A program made the position numbers and the translations under genes. From Bacillota bacterium (GTDB taxonomy: Bacteria; Bacillota; Clostridia; Tissierellales; Peptoniphilaceae), in NCBI GenBank assembly GCA_023393815.1, contig JAEXBU010000001.1:1-5205 (forward strand): 5,205 nucleotides of DNA, written 5' to 3'. How positions within the stretch are numbered: the stretch's first letter is position 1; every line of letters starts with the position of its first letter. A model generated the notes under the pieces. That model saw only the letters and a program-made list of their open reading frames with translations. It was not told where the DNA came from and searched no databases. Shown in pieces: positions 4,214 to 5,205 of this stretch.

Positions 4214-5205
4214 GCATTATTCCAGCATTAAGTGGCGATTTATCTTTATCTACGTCCTTCTCGTGTTGGTGGTTATGGCCATTATCGGCGCCTTTATCGT
4301 AAACCGCCTGGAAGATGCTCAGTTGGAGAAGGTGCAGATCGATATGGAGCAAACCCTAAGCTCCATCGCCAACTCGTCGTCCTACTTAACCGAAACGCCT
4401 TGGGATGAAGTCCACGGCCGCATTCAAAACACCCTGGACGCGTGGCGCATCGGAAGCGACGAAGCCATTTACGTCATCGGCCCCGGCAAGACGCCGAAGA
4501 TCATCGCCACCACGAACAATTCCGGAGATTTGGCGGCGGGGCAAAACGCCCTCGGAGAATCGGAGCTGTCGCCGAAGCTGATCCTGGACGGCTTTCGGGG
4601 AGAGGGCTCGTCGGTCATGCGCGAAGACGCCAAGACCAAAGTACGCTACGCCCATTACACCATGCCCGTCTACGCCAAAGACGGCACGGTGATGGGCTTA
4701 TTTTACATGGTCACCGATTTAAGCGGCCTTTACGGCGTCGTCGACGACGCCCGCGTGATTATGACCTACGCCGTGATGGTGGCCATAGGGATTACCACCC
4801 TTCTCGCCTACATCCTCGCCCGCTCCATCACCCTGCCCATACGGGATGTGACGCGCCAGGCGCGGGAAATGGCCGAGGGAAATTTCAACCAAAAAGTCGA
4901 CGTAAAGAGCAACGACGAAATCGGCCGGCTCGGGAGTATGTTCAACTACTTAACCGAGGAATTGGAAGAGACCATGTCTCGCATGGACTCGGAGCGCTCG
5001 AAATTGGACACCATGTTTCACTATATGTCCGAAGGTGTCATGGCCGTGGATTCTATGGGCAAGCTCATTCACGTAAACCCGGTGGCGCGGGAAATTTTGG
5101 ATCTCCCCGACGATGTCGTGGGTCGCTTTTTCGACGTGAAAAGGCTCAATATTCAAAAGCTCAACTATTTTGAAGTCGGCTCCTTAACCGGGCTCAGTCA
5201 AGTGG
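4203..5205 (+). CDS. walK: Sensor histidine kinase WalK (VicK/YycG), 5' part, runs off the window
   Basis: An open frame of 334 codons without a stop, cut by the window edge. It is the membrane kinase partner of WalR. Visible layout: a short cytoplasmic start with YSSIKWRF (6-13), membrane segment 1 (about 12-33), an extracytoplasmic sensor region of about 150 residues (34-184) of the Cache-like type found in long WalK proteins, membrane segment 2 (about 185-207), a HAMP domain (about 208-260) with SITLPIRDVT and NDEIGRLGSMFNYL, a short coiled coil, and the start of a PAS domain from about 266 (FHYMSEGVMAVDSMGKLIHVN). The His-kinase dimerisation and ATPase domains lie beyond the window. The frame opens at 4179 and holds no ATG before the first membrane segment. 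TTG at 4203, overlapping the walR end by 11 bases, is the best start, with GAGGAG (4185-4190) inside walR as a rather distant ribosome site. Start confidence is moderate; identity is firm because of the walR linkage and domain order. Confidence 0.93.
   Translation, partial: MEDKHYSSIKWRFIFIYVLLVLVVMAIIGAFIVNRLEDAQLEKVQIDMEQTLSSIANSSSYLTETPWDEVHGRIQNTLDAWRIGSDEAIYVIGPGKTPKIIATTNNSGDLAAGQNALGESELSPKLILDGFRGEGSSVMREDAKTKVRYAHYTMPVYAKDGTVMGLFYMVTDLSGLYGVVDDARVIMTYAVMVAIGITTLLAYILARSITLPIRDVTRQAREMAEGNFNQKVDVKSNDEIGRLGSMFNYLTEELEETMSRMDSERSKLDTMFHYMSEGVMAVDSMGKLIHVNPVAREILDLPDDVVGRFFDVKRLNIQKLNYFEVGSLTGLSQV

Noticed and set aside
4442..5173. A 243-codon open frame in a second plus-strand frame
   Set aside because: It overlaps walK throughout, is extremely rich in Arg, His and Gly, and lacks any domain. 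The overlapping frame has clear membrane, HAMP and PAS features.

Overview
The window looks like ordinary chromosome from an anaerobic, low-redox-niche member of the Bacillota (Clostridia/Tissierellia-like). The reasons are a WalR/WalK (VicR/VicK) two-component pair, strong GGAGG ribosome sites, TATAAT-type promoters and a selD–yedF selenium pair. Base composition is moderately GC-rich, so it is not a classical AT-rich Clostridium. The genus cannot be named from the sequence alone. No mobile element, CRISPR array, tRNA or rRNA gene is visible.

Layout. (1) 29-529, plus strand: a small membrane protein of the ECF-transporter S-component type, with a promoter -10 box at the window edge. (2) 543-574: a bidirectional Rho-independent terminator between convergent genes. 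(3) Minus strand, read right to left: a RimK-type ATP-grasp ligase (3202-2339), a 163-bp gap holding the selD promoter, selD (2175-1168) and yedF (1163-576). The selD stop codon lies inside the yedF ribosome-binding site. (4) 3203-3220: an 18-bp divergent intergenic gap with a perfect palindrome, CCTCCGGAGG, which supplies the Shine-Dalgarno sequence of the ATP-grasp gene on one strand and of a chorismate mutase gene on the other. (5) Plus strand: stand-alone AroQ-class chorismate mutase (3221-3469), walR (3530-4213) with its own extended -10 promoter, and the 5' part of walK (4203 to the window end), which overlaps walR by 11 bases and appears to start with TTG.

How the genes relate. SelD makes selenophosphate, and the long YedF form (TusA-like plus DsrE-like domains) is a recurrent neighbour presumed to handle reactive selenium or sulfur. 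WalK and WalR form one signalling system, which in better-known Bacillota controls cell-wall hydrolases. The S component (vitamin or cofactor uptake), the ATP-grasp ligase and the chorismate mutase have no pathway partners in the window.

The most noteworthy signals are regulatory architecture rather than a new system: the shared palindromic ribosome site of two divergent genes, and three promoters whose -10 box ends 19-20 bases before the start codon, implying leaders of only about a dozen bases. No strong evidence for an undescribed multi-gene system was found.
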